From an uncultured Campylobacter sp. (GTDB lineage: Bacteria > Campylobacterota > Campylobacteria > Campylobacterales > Campylobacteraceae), in assembly GCF_938045775.1 (NCBI RefSeq), contig NZ_CALIBH010000157.1, positions 1-12,619 on the forward strand: 12,619 bases of DNA, given 5' to 3'. The stretch's first letter is position 1, and the number at the start of each line of letters is the position of its first letter. Positions 1 through 6,836 of the stretch are shown one piece after another. A program made the translations under genes and the position numbers. The notes below the pieces were generated by a model. The model saw only the letters and a list, made by a program, of their open reading frames with translations. It searched no databases and had not been told where the DNA came from.

Positions 1-327
1 AGGCATTTAGAGATGATGAAGACGAATATTTTACAGCGATTTGAAACGATTATGGGGCGAAAATATGATGGCGAAATGGAGTTAAATTTATTGTGGCAAA
101 AGCCGGGTGAATCTGTGAAATTCTATTACGGCAACAACCGCGAGCCGGTATATGCGTGGCAGGCAAGATGGAAAATTGTAGCTAATGCAGAACTAATCAA
201 TTTGATCCTTGGCACGGGCGCTGGAAGTGGGTGCATGAACTACGGAGTAGGGGTTTTGGAGGTTGTAAAGCAAGACCTTATTAAAGTACAAATTTCAAAT
301 CCTAAAAAGGATAATTGCTTGCTTTGA
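1..327 (+). CDS. cas6: Cas6 crRNA-processing endoribonuclease, C-terminal part (5' end outside window)
   Basis: The frame is open from base 1, so the gene starts upstream; the ATGs at 13 and 16 are probably internal. About 108 residues are visible. The recognisable feature is a glycine-rich stretch near the C-terminus (about 67-80 counting from the ATG at 13, reading GTGAGSGCMNYGVG). It matches the G-loop of Cas6 RAMP proteins, which contacts the repeat RNA. Cas6 cuts the precursor transcript within each repeat and leaves an 8-nt handle, here expected to be AUUGAAAC. The N-terminal ferredoxin-like domain, with any catalytic histidine, is not in the window. G+C is about 42% over the first 300 bases, higher than the effector genes that follow. 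First position in the locus is usual for cas6 in type I-B. The family call rests mainly on the G-loop and on context. Confidence 0.8.
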   Translation, partial: RHLEMMKTNILQRFETIMGRKYDGEMELNLLWQKPGESVKFYYGNNREPVYAWQARWKIVANAELINLILGTGAGSGCMNYGVGVLEVVKQDLIKVQISNPKKDNCLL

Positions 328-387
328 AATCGATTGTATAATAAAAATCTAAAAAAGGCAAATTATTTTTTTAAAATACAATAACTA

Positions 388-417
388 TTGACAATATAAT
401 TAAAATTTAGTTATAAT
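388..417 (+). promoter_or_regulatory. Sigma70-type promoter for the cas8b operon
   Basis: A perfect -35 hexamer TTGACA (388-393) and a perfect -10 hexamer TATAAT (412-417) are separated by 18 bases. The start of transcription would fall near 424, just before the cas8b ribosome binding site (435-438) and TTG start (445). Two further TATAAT hexamers lie in the same gap, at 337-342 and 395-400. The promoter separates cas6 from the effector operon, so the downstream genes can be expressed independently of cas6. No convincing terminator is seen after cas6, so read-through is also possible. Confidence 0.75.
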
Positions 418-444
418 TCACCTATATTTTAGAAAGGATAAATT

Positions 445-2238
445 TTGGGCGATATAGTTAAAATTTTTTCTAGTATCGGCGAGATTTATGATAAACAAAA
501 AACTAAAATTAATAACAAGAGCTATGAATACGATGCTATTAAAATTTATCTTTGCGATATTGAAAGCAAAGAAATATCGGTAAATAATAATATTTCAAGA
601 GATGATTTAATAGTTTGTAGATTTGGCATAGGCGCAAATTCTGGTAATTTGTTCCCCAATGTCCAATTCATTAGTAAAGCCGTAAAAGACGATACTCCTA
701 AATTTATAAAAGGAATTTTAAAAGCCGTAAAAAATATGCTCTCTTGCTTCAATCCTGACGATATCAAAAATGATAAAATATTAACGGATTTATCTGGCTT
801 AAACGAGAGCTTTTTTGATGATATTTTAAGTGAAATTGTAGCTCTACAAGAAGAGCCTAAGAAAAAGGGCATGAAAGTGGCTACTTTTTTTGCATTATCT
901 TGGGAGGGTAGACCAGTTTCAGCGTATTTCAAAAATATTTTTACGAGTCATTTAAGCGATAGCGATAATAGTAAAACTGCCAAAATTTATGGTTATGATA
1001 TGCTTACGAATAGTATGGGTATCGGTGGAGATGCAAATTTAGCATTTTGTTCCGTAAATGAGCTACCGACTGCTTTACAAGACATTAAAGTTAGATTACT
1101 ACCTCTAAATAGTGCTAATGCAAATTTGGTTAAAAACGGTTTTATGGCAATTGATAAGGAATTATCTTTTAATTTTTACGGGGATAAAATGGCGGTCTTA
1201 CCGACGTTAATGGTAAATGATACAAATTTATTAGAAAAAATAGTGGAAATTTTAAAAGATCCGAGCGAAAAGAAAAAAGATCTGCAAGGCATACAAAATA
1301 TCGAAGAAAATATTAATTACGAATTGGAATTCGTAGCTAAAGCACAAGCAAATATGCCCGTACTAAATACAATTTTATTTTATAAAAAAAGCAATGCCGC
1401 GGTTAATGTATTATTGCAAATAGATGATGTATTGCCGTCTTATATTTCTAAAATTTCCGATTTAATGGGTAGATACAATATTAGAGCGATTAGGCGAAAA
1501 GATAGTAAAGATCAACAAGACGATACTATTTACATGCAAAATTTATTTCTTAAAAACATCGACATTATGAATTTTTTATTATCGCAAAATAGGATGAATT
1601 TAGATGATATGATGGAAAAATATGCTGCTTTGATTTATAAAGGCAATATTAACTCTAGTTATGCGTCAAAAATAGAATGGAGATTTTATTTTAATTGCGT
1701 TAAGACATATCGAAATAGAAGTATAGAAAGTATCGAAAAATATCAAAATTTCTTTAATGAAATAGGTGCTTTAAATGAAAAAATATCATTTGCAAGGGAG
1801 GTTAATTTGCAAGGCTTAAGCGATAAAAAAGAGCTAATAAGCTCGATTTTGAAAAATAGCGAATTTCTAAAAGATAATGAAGTATTGCAGAGTGCATATT
1901 TGCTAGGAATGATGTCTGCAGGGTTGATAAATCGCCAATTTGCTATTAGCAAAAATAGTTCATTCGAAAAATGGCTGAATAATGCCGGAGTAATTACGAA
2001 AGAGCTGTTAGAACGGATTTGGACCAAGTGTGATGAAACTAACAAAAAACTCTCCAATGTATCGCGAGGAAAAAGAAGTGCTAATATAGAAATCATGCGC
2101 GATATTTTGATTGGAATTTTACCAAGTGCGTTTTTATCTCAAAAGCGGGTTAAGAGCGCTTATGTAACGCTGGCTTTTGCTATGGGCGGAAGTGATTTTA
2201 CGAAATATATTAAAGATAACACTCAAGGAGACGAGTAA
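445..2238 (+). CDS. cas8b: Cas8b (Csh1 type), large subunit of type I-B Cascade
   Basis: This 597-residue protein lies directly upstream of cas7 and cas5, the standard place for the type I-B large subunit. Cas8b binds the 5' end of the crRNA, recognises the PAM and recruits Cas3. The N-terminal region resembles Csh1 proteins: the FGIGANSGNLFP segment (about 60-71) is followed by a K-rich helix and by an ALSWEGRPVSAYF segment (about 150-162). In many Csh1 proteins a CxxC zinc-binding site follows; here only C202 remains near that place. The start is TTG at 445, with AGGA at 435-438 six bases upstream; the next in-frame ATG is near codon 98 and would remove conserved sequence. The stop overlaps the cas7 ATG by one base. 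The C-terminal third is helical and probably also translated separately from TTG 1807. Cas8 proteins are divergent, so context contributes to the call. Confidence 0.85.
   Translation: MGDIVKIFSSIGEIYDKQKTKINNKSYEYDAIKIYLCDIESKEISVNNNISRDDLIVCRFGIGANSGNLFPNVQFISKAVKDDTPKFIKGILKAVKNMLSCFNPDDIKNDKILTDLSGLNESFFDDILSEIVALQEEPKKKGMKVATFFALSWEGRPVSAYFKNIFTSHLSDSDNSKTAKIYGYDMLTNSMGIGGDANLAFCSVNELPTALQDIKVRLLPLNSANANLVKNGFMAIDKELSFNFYGDKMAVLPTLMVNDTNLLEKIVEILKDPSEKKKDLQGIQNIEENINYELEFVAKAQANMPVLNTILFYKKSNAAVNVLLQIDDVLPSYISKISDLMGRYNIRAIRRKDSKDQQDDTIYMQNLFLKNIDIMNFLLSQNRMNLDDMMEKYAALIYKGNINSSYASKIEWRFYFNCVKTYRNRSIESIEKYQNFFNEIGALNEKISFAREVNLQGLSDKKELISSILKNSEFLKDNEVLQSAYLLGMMSAGLINRQFAISKNSSFEKWLNNAGVITKELLERIWTKCDETNKKLSNVSRGKRSANIEIMRDILIGILPSAFLSQKRVKSAYVTLAFAMGGSDFTKYIKDNTQGDE
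1794..1809 (+). promoter_or_regulatory. Internal ribosome binding site and TTG start within cas8b
   Basis: AAGGGAGG (1794-1801) is a strong match to the anti-Shine-Dalgarno sequence. It is followed after TTAAT (5 bases) by TTG at 1807-1809. The TTG is codon 455 of cas8b, in frame. This site looks stronger than the ribosome binding site of cas8b itself. Confidence 0.6.
1807..2238 (+). CDS. cas11b: Probable Cas11b small subunit, translated from inside cas8b
   Basis: Starting at the internal TTG (codon 455 of cas8b), this in-frame product would have 143 residues and share the stop of cas8b. In type I-B, I-C and I-D systems the Cascade small subunit is known to be made by internal initiation in the large-subunit gene; it is about 120-150 residues, mostly helical, and lines the belly of Cascade. 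The predicted product fits: it is rich in Leu, Ile, Lys and Glu with helix-like spacing, and has the hydrophobic stretch SAYLLGMMSAGL near its residue 30. The Shine-Dalgarno at 1794-1801 is the direct sequence evidence. The product itself is inferred. The alternative is that this segment is only the C-terminal domain of Cas8b. Confidence 0.55.
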   Translation: MQGLSDKKELISSILKNSEFLKDNEVLQSAYLLGMMSAGLINRQFAISKNSSFEKWLNNAGVITKELLERIWTKCDETNKKLSNVSRGKRSANIEIMRDILIGILPSAFLSQKRVKSAYVTLAFAMGGSDFTKYIKDNTQGDE

Positions 2239-3155
2239 TGAAAAAGAAGGAAATTCTATTTCTTTGGGACGGCGAAAATTTTAATCCAAACGGCGATATG
2301 CTAAGAGATAACGCTCCTAGGATAGACGATGAGACGGGTGCAGCAGAAGTTACTGATGTGCGTATAAAGCGAACAATTAGAGATGAAATTATGAAAAAAG
2401 ACGAAAGTGCGATTTTCATTAAAGAGTATAAAAGAGATGAAAATATCTTAGATTGCAAAAGCGCAATACGTGAAGTAATTAACGTTAAGCAAGAAAAAAT
2501 CGAGATTGAAAAAGAAATTTTATCTAAATTTATCGATATTCGCGCATTTGGTGGAGTTTTGCCGATATCGGATAAAGACGAGATGAAAAAAGAAGGCATA
2601 AAAACAGCCGGAATTCAATTTATTGGACCCATTCAGTTTAGAATGAGCAGATCGCTTCATAGAGTTGCGGTAGAGCATATAAAAGGCACCGGCGCATTTG
2701 CAAGCGGTAGCGATAAGGCAAATAAAACGTTTAGGGAAGAAGATTTTTTAAATTATGCAATGTTTGCAACTTACGGAATAGTGGATAATCATAGTGCAAA
2801 GATTACGAATTTGAGCGAAGATGATGTGAAAGTGATTTTAAGCGCGCTCTGGAGTGGGACTAAAAATTTAATTACTCGCACGAAAATGGGTCAAATGCCT
2901 AGGTTTATGCTAGTAATTACATATAAAAATGATACTTTCGCTGGAGATTTAAATAACTGTATAGCTATAAATAGTAGCAAAGAAGACGTAGAGATAAGAA
3001 GTATAAATGATTTTATGATTGATTTTTCTAGATTAAAAGCTAAACTTACTAGATACGCACAAGAGATCGAAAAAATAGAGTATATGAGCGATTTTGACTT
3101 CGAGCAAAATAACAGATCACAATTTGATAGTAATTGGATAAAAATAGGATTTTAA
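2238..3155 (+). CDS. cas7: Cas7 (Csh2 type), backbone subunit of type I-B Cascade
   Basis: This 305-residue protein has the usual length of Csh2 and its characteristic sequence order. An N-terminal beta strand runs into NFNPNGD (14-20), followed by PRID (27-30) and TDVRIKRTIRD (39-49). Next come FIDIRAFGG (98-106), GPIQFRMSRSLH (130-141), and a basic TRTKMGQMPR (213-222) near the end of the RRM-like core. Several Cas7 copies polymerise along the spacer part of the crRNA and form the Cascade backbone. The ATG overlaps the cas8b stop (TAATG) and has AAGGAG (2225-2230) seven bases upstream, which suggests translational coupling and high expression, as needed for a multi-copy subunit. The next gene, cas5, follows with no gap. 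Confidence 0.93.
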   Translation: MKKKEILFLWDGENFNPNGDMLRDNAPRIDDETGAAEVTDVRIKRTIRDEIMKKDESAIFIKEYKRDENILDCKSAIREVINVKQEKIEIEKEILSKFIDIRAFGGVLPISDKDEMKKEGIKTAGIQFIGPIQFRMSRSLHRVAVEHIKGTGAFASGSDKANKTFREEDFLNYAMFATYGIVDNHSAKITNLSEDDVKVILSALWSGTKNLITRTKMGQMPRFMLVITYKNDTFAGDLNNCIAINSSKEDVEIRSINDFMIDFSRLKAKLTRYAQEIEKIEYMSDFDFEQNNRSQFDSNWIKIGF

Positions 3156-3869
3156 ATGGATATAATAGCTTTTGAGCTATCGGGAGATTACGCGCATTTT
3201 TCTCATCCAGCTACTATCTACTCGTCTCTTACATACCCAGTGCCGCCAAAGACTGCCGTAATGGGGTTTTTGGCGGCGATTATAGGTGAAATGAATTATT
3301 TTAAACTTAACGATATAGGTTATAGCGTTATTTTAAGTTCGCAATTTCGCAAAAAAACTATGATTTTTAACGGTATAAAATTTGCTCTATCGTCAAGTAT
3401 GCATATCGAACAAGGCTATCAAGATTCTAGCGAGAAAAAGCAGTTTTATAAAGAGCTAATAAAAGATCCTAGATATGTTATATTCGTTGATTTAAGTGCT
3501 TTAAACGCTTCTTATAAAGAAAATATAATTAACAGCTTAAAAGCTCATAGATGCTCCTTTACACCATATTTAGGTATAAATTTTTGTATAGCGGATTTTA
3601 AATATATCGAGATAAAAAATTGTGAATTGGTGCATGAAAAGGAAAGTTTTATAGATACGTTCGTTTTGATGGACGATTTTATATTTGATGCACAAAACTT
3701 TGATATCAGACTTACTACGGCTAGAATGGCTTGCGGGTGCGAGGAGGGTAGAATTTTTAAGGATTTTAAAGATTTCGTTATTAAGTTAAGCGGCAATAGT
3801 CAAATCAAAGCAAAGAATAGAGGAAATATTTATCAAATAAATGACTACAAGGTCTACTTTGCAAAGTGA
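3156..3869 (+). CDS. cas5: Cas5 (type I-B), crRNA 5'-handle-binding subunit of Cascade
   Basis: This 237-residue protein begins with the typical Cas5 N-terminus: a first beta strand (IIAFELSGDYAHF, 3-15), then SSLTYPVPPKTAVMGFLAAIIGE (about 23-45), where the proline-rich turn and MGFLAAIIG helix are family hallmarks. Cas5 caps the crRNA 5' handle and joins Cas7 to Cas8b. The ATG follows the cas7 stop directly, with AGGA at 3146-3149 six bases upstream. The 3' end overlaps the annotated start of cas3 by 29 bases, or by 11 bases if cas3 starts at TTG 3859. No catalytic motif is expected, because Cas6 does the processing in I-B systems. Confidence 0.92.
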   Translation: MDIIAFELSGDYAHFSHPATIYSSLTYPVPPKTAVMGFLAAIIGEMNYFKLNDIGYSVILSSQFRKKTMIFNGIKFALSSSMHIEQGYQDSSEKKQFYKELIKDPRYVIFVDLSALNASYKENIINSLKAHRCSFTPYLGINFCIADFKYIEIKNCELVHEKESFIDTFVLMDDFIFDAQNFDIRLTTARMACGCEEGRIFKDFKDFVIKLSGNSQIKAKNRGNIYQINDYKVYFAK

Positions 3870-6036
3870 GCCGCTATCGCATCCTAATAAACTGCTAATA
3901 AAGCATATAACAAATATGCTTGCTAAAACGGATAGTAGGCTTTTGCAATGCGTTAAAATTTATCACGATATAGCCAAGCTAAAAACTAATTTTCAAATTT
4001 ATATCAAAAATCCTACCGAAAAAATTGCAGATAAAAATCATGCTTTATTATCCGCTTACATATTTTTACTAAATTCAGAATTTAATGAGCTAGATACGGC
4101 TTTTGGGTTTTTATCCATCGTATCACACCATGGAAATGTAGAAAATTTTTGCGAGCTTACAACGCAAAATAAAAATTTCGGCAAATATTTTGAGAGCTCG
4201 AAAGAGCTAGGCTTTTGGGATGAAGTCTTAGATAAAGCTTTAGGTTTAGAAATTTACAAAGATATTAAAAGGGATAAAAATGAGCTTTTAATTAAAGCTA
4301 AACATTTAAGAGAATACTTCAAATTTACGAAAAAGAAGTTTGATTACGATGACTTTTTAAATTTCAAAGACATATTTTCGTCGCTTATTTATAGTGATAA
4401 ATATGAAGCTATTTTTAATCAAAGAATTCCTGTTTCTAAACCGGCGAATTCTAATACGATCGAAAAATATATCAAAGCCCTGGAAAATTGTAAGCCAAAT
4501 GCGAAAAGAAGCGAGTTTAGAAAATTCGTTTTAAATAATTTCGATGTAGATCATAATCTTTTTACTTTAACCGCGCCTACAGGCTACGGTAAGACTTTGA
4601 CTGCGCTAAATTTTGCCGCTAAATTTAATAAAGAACGTATTATTTACGTGCTGCCGTTTACGGCTATCATAGATCAAGTTTATGATGAGATAAAAGAGAT
4701 TTTCGAAGACGATAAAAATATATTAATTCATAAAATTCATCACAAAACTACGATAGATGAAAGTACCCCGCAAGATCGCTATTCTAAAGTTAAATTTTTG
4801 ATAGATTCCTTTAGCGGAGATATTAACGTAACCACGCTATATCAATTTATATTTGCACTCTTTGGAAACAAAAATAAAGATAGCGTAAAATTTAACCGAT
4901 TAAAAAATAGTGTAATAATAATCGATGAGGCGCAGGCAGTACCGTATAAGTTCAGGGCGGATTTTATGAAACTTTGCGAGATGATGGCGGAGAAATTTGG
5001 CTGCATTTTTATCTTTATGTCCGCTACGATGCCTATTGTTGATACGACTAAATTTAAAGAAATTTCAAATTTAGATTATTTCAAAGATCAAAATAGATAC
5101 GTTTTAAAGTGGTTTGATGGTGACGAAAGTACTTTAAAAGACAAGATTAGACAATTAGCAAAAAGCAAAAATACACTAGTCGTCGTAAATACTATTAAAA
5201 AAGCCCAAGAGCTATTTTTGGAATTTTACGATGAATTTAAAGTTTTTTGCCTAAACGGATATATGTGCGATGATCACAAACGAAAAAATATCGAAAATAT
5301 AAAAGATGCAATTGCAAAAAATAAAAGTGGGTGCGGTGATCCGATCTTGCTAATTTCTACACAGTCTATCGAAGCTGGCGTGGATTTGGATTTTGATGTC
5401 GGATTTAGAGAGATAGCGCCCATTAGCTCGATTATCCAAACCGCCGGTCGTATAAATAGAAATTTCACAGCTCTGGGAGAATTATACGTATTTAACGATA
5501 TTTGCGACTATTCCGATCTCATTTACGGTGATTTAAAACGTATTAGCGATACTATTTTGGTAAAAATTCTAAAGCAAAGAGATATCATCGAAAGCGAAAT
5601 TTTAGATATTTCCACTAGGTATTTCAGCGCCATAAAGCAAAGCCTAGAGAGCTTATTTTTGGCGGAACAGATGCAAGAGCTAGGATTTTACGATATAAAC
5701 GAAAAGGTTAGCGAGGCGATGGATGATAGGCTTAAAATTTTAGTAATAATTGAGCCAAAAGAAGATTATATTAAAGAATTTCAAAATGAAATTTTTGAAA
5801 TCAATAGGCTTGATATGGACAAATTTAATAAGAAAGATATATTTACGAATACTATTAAGAAAATTAATAGGTTTGGTGTAAATATCACAGAATTTGATGC
5901 AAAGCGTTTAAATATAAAGCGTATTGATGGGCTAAAAGATGTTTATTATTTACCATTCGGCGATACTTCGTACAATAATAATTTCGGGATTAAAAAGGAT
6001 ACCGCCTTAAATCTCAAGAATGAGTTTTTCGACTAA
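3841..6036 (+). CDS. cas3: Cas3, HD nuclease-helicase
   Basis: Cas3 is recruited by target-bound Cascade, then unwinds and degrades DNA. The N-terminal HD nuclease shows H42-D43 (YHDIAK), H67, H96-H97 (SHHG) and D186 (YSDKYEA). The C-terminal SF2 helicase shows Walker A APTGYGKT (245-252), a motif II reading DEAQ (362-365) in place of DEAH or DExD, motif III SAT (394-396), motif V STQSIEAGVDLD (506-517) and motif VI QTAGRINR (533-540). Nuclease and helicase are in one 731-residue chain, somewhat short for the family, and all core motifs are intact. The ATG at 3841 is the longest start, but its nearest purine-rich site (3819-3824) is 16 bases away. TTG at 3859 has AAGG (3849-3852) six bases upstream and would give an N-terminus close to the HPNKLL segment; it may be the true start. 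The stop overlaps the cas4 ATG by one base. Confidence 0.95.
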   Translation: MTTRSTLQSEPLSHPNKLLIKHITNMLAKTDSRLLQCVKIYHDIAKLKTNFQIYIKNPTEKIADKNHALLSAYIFLLNSEFNELDTAFGFLSIVSHHGNVENFCELTTQNKNFGKYFESSKELGFWDEVLDKALGLEIYKDIKRDKNELLIKAKHLREYFKFTKKKFDYDDFLNFKDIFSSLIYSDKYEAIFNQRIPVSKPANSNTIEKYIKALENCKPNAKRSEFRKFVLNNFDVDHNLFTLTAPTGYGKTLTALNFAAKFNKERIIYVLPFTAIIDQVYDEIKEIFEDDKNILIHKIHHKTTIDESTPQDRYSKVKFLIDSFSGDINVTTLYQFIFALFGNKNKDSVKFNRLKNSVIIIDEAQAVPYKFRADFMKLCEMMAEKFGCIFIFMSATMPIVDTTKFKEISNLDYFKDQNRYVLKWFDGDESTLKDKIRQLAKSKNTLVVVNTIKKAQELFLEFYDEFKVFCLNGYMCDDHKRKNIENIKDAIAKNKSGCGDPILLISTQSIEAGVDLDFDVGFREIAPISSIIQTAGRINRNFTALGELYVFNDICDYSDLIYGDLKRISDTILVKILKQRDIIESEILDISTRYFSAIKQSLESLFLAEQMQELGFYDINEKVSEAMDDRLKILVIIEPKEDYIKEFQNEIFEINRLDMDKFNKKDIFTNTIKKINRFGVNITEFDAKRLNIKRIDGLKDVYYLPFGDTSYNNNFGIKKDTALNLKNEFFD
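3849..3861 (+). promoter_or_regulatory. Alternative cas3 ribosome binding site and TTG start
   Basis: AAGG (3849-3852) is followed after six bases by TTG (3859-3861), codon 7 of the longest cas3 frame. The spacing is better than for the ATG at 3841. Using it would shorten Cas3 by six residues and the overlap with cas5 to 11 bases. Confidence 0.45.
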
Positions 6037-6533
6037 TGTTTTGCAAAGACCAAATTACCGGCACGCTTGTGAATTATTACATCACCTGCAAGCGCGAGGC
6101 ATGGCTTTACGCACACAATATTCACGCCAATCAGGAAGATGAAAACGTGCTGATGGGCAAGGCACTAGCGGATATCAAAGAGAACGGTTTACAGGAATTC
6201 GCATTTTCAAATTTGAAATTTGATAAGCTTTCCAAGCAGCGCGGACATTATCTCATCACCGAATATAAAAAGAGCCTAAAAAATCCAGAAGCAGGCAAGA
6301 TGCAGCTACTTTTTTACATTTATCTTTTAAAAACAGGCTTAAATTTAAAAGAGGTGAAAGGCAAGCTAATTAGCGGCAAAACCGTCATAGCCATTGAGGA
6401 TAACGCCGAAAATTTCACTAAAATCGAAACAATTCTAAATAGCATCGCCGCCCTTGTAAACGAGCCAAAGCCGCCTAAATTTAGCCCGCAAAAGATTTGC
6501 GAGAGTTGCGCTTATCGTGATTATTGCATTTAG
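6036..6533 (+). CDS. cas4: Cas4, RecB-like Fe-S nuclease of spacer acquisition
   Basis: This 165-residue protein has the four cysteines expected to bind an Fe-S cluster: C18 (ITCKREAWLY) and C155, C158, C164 (ICESCAYRDYC). RecB-type nuclease motifs follow in order: a KFD aspartate (D63), E76 and K78 (TEYKKS), and the QLLFYIYLLK helix (90-99). Cas4 trims prespacers and helps select PAM-flanked ones together with Cas1 and Cas2. The motif I histidine often found after the GK pair (41-42) is not seen; the segment reads GKALADI. The ATG overlaps the cas3 stop by one base and has only a weak ribosome binding site, so coupling is likely. G+C rises at this gene (29 of 60 bases in 6061-6120, against 18-19 of 60 in the last full lines of cas3), a sign of different ancestry from the effector genes. 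Confidence 0.92.
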   Translation: MFCKDQITGTLVNYYITCKREAWLYAHNIHANQEDENVLMGKALADIKENGLQEFAFSNLKFDKLSKQRGHYLITEYKKSLKNPEAGKMQLLFYIYLLKTGLNLKEVKGKLISGKTVIAIEDNAENFTKIETILNSIAALVNEPKPPKFSPQKICESCAYRDYCI

Positions 6534-6541
6534 GAGATAGA

Positions 6542-6820
6542 ATGTACGCTATTTTATTTTACGATATTTCAAGCAGCGACGAAAAGGAGAAAAATAACGC
6601 TGCGCGCGTCCGAAAGGCGGTCGAGAAGTTTCTGCCTCGCGTGCAATTCAGCGTTTTCGAGGGTGAAATCAGAGCGAGCGATCTTAAAAAATTAATGGCG
6701 ATTTTGCAAAAAGAATGCGCCAGCAAGCTTGATTCGGTAGTAATTTATACTTTTAATTCGCTCAAATATTCACAGCGCCTAGTCATCGGACGCGATAAAA
6801 ATGAAGCGATTTTCAGCTAA
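6542..6820 (+). CDS. cas2: Cas2, structural subunit of the Cas1-Cas2 integrase
   Basis: This is a 92-residue protein, the normal Cas2 length. The first strand ends in FYDIS with the conserved aspartate D8, and RVQFSVFEGEI (about 34-44) is the family's second hallmark. Cas2 dimers bridge two Cas1 dimers during spacer integration. I chose ATG 6542 because AGGAG (6532-6536) lies five bases upstream and the protein then begins at the conserved first strand. The frame is open further 5' to 6524, but that would add six residues overlapping the cas4 stop. The gene stands before cas1, whereas cas4-cas1-cas2 is the usual order. G+C is high for this locus (36 of 60 bases in 6601-6660). Confidence 0.95.
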   Translation: MYAILFYDISSSDEKEKNNAARVRKAVEKFLPRVQFSVFEGEIRASDLKKLMAILQKECASKLDSVVIYTFNSLKYSQRLVIGRDKNEAIFS

Positions 6821-6836
6821 AATTTAAGGATAAAGT

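Noticed and set aside
546..3796. Open frames on the - strand opposite cas8b, cas7 and cas5 (546-932, 1743-2096, 2210-2599, 3545-3796)
   Set aside because: All lie opposite well-supported cas genes and read as low-complexity Ser/Leu/Phe/Ile-rich shadows.
6524..6541. Upstream ATG at 6524 as the start of cas2
   Set aside because: The AGGAG at 6532-6536 and the conserved first strand both point to ATG 6542.
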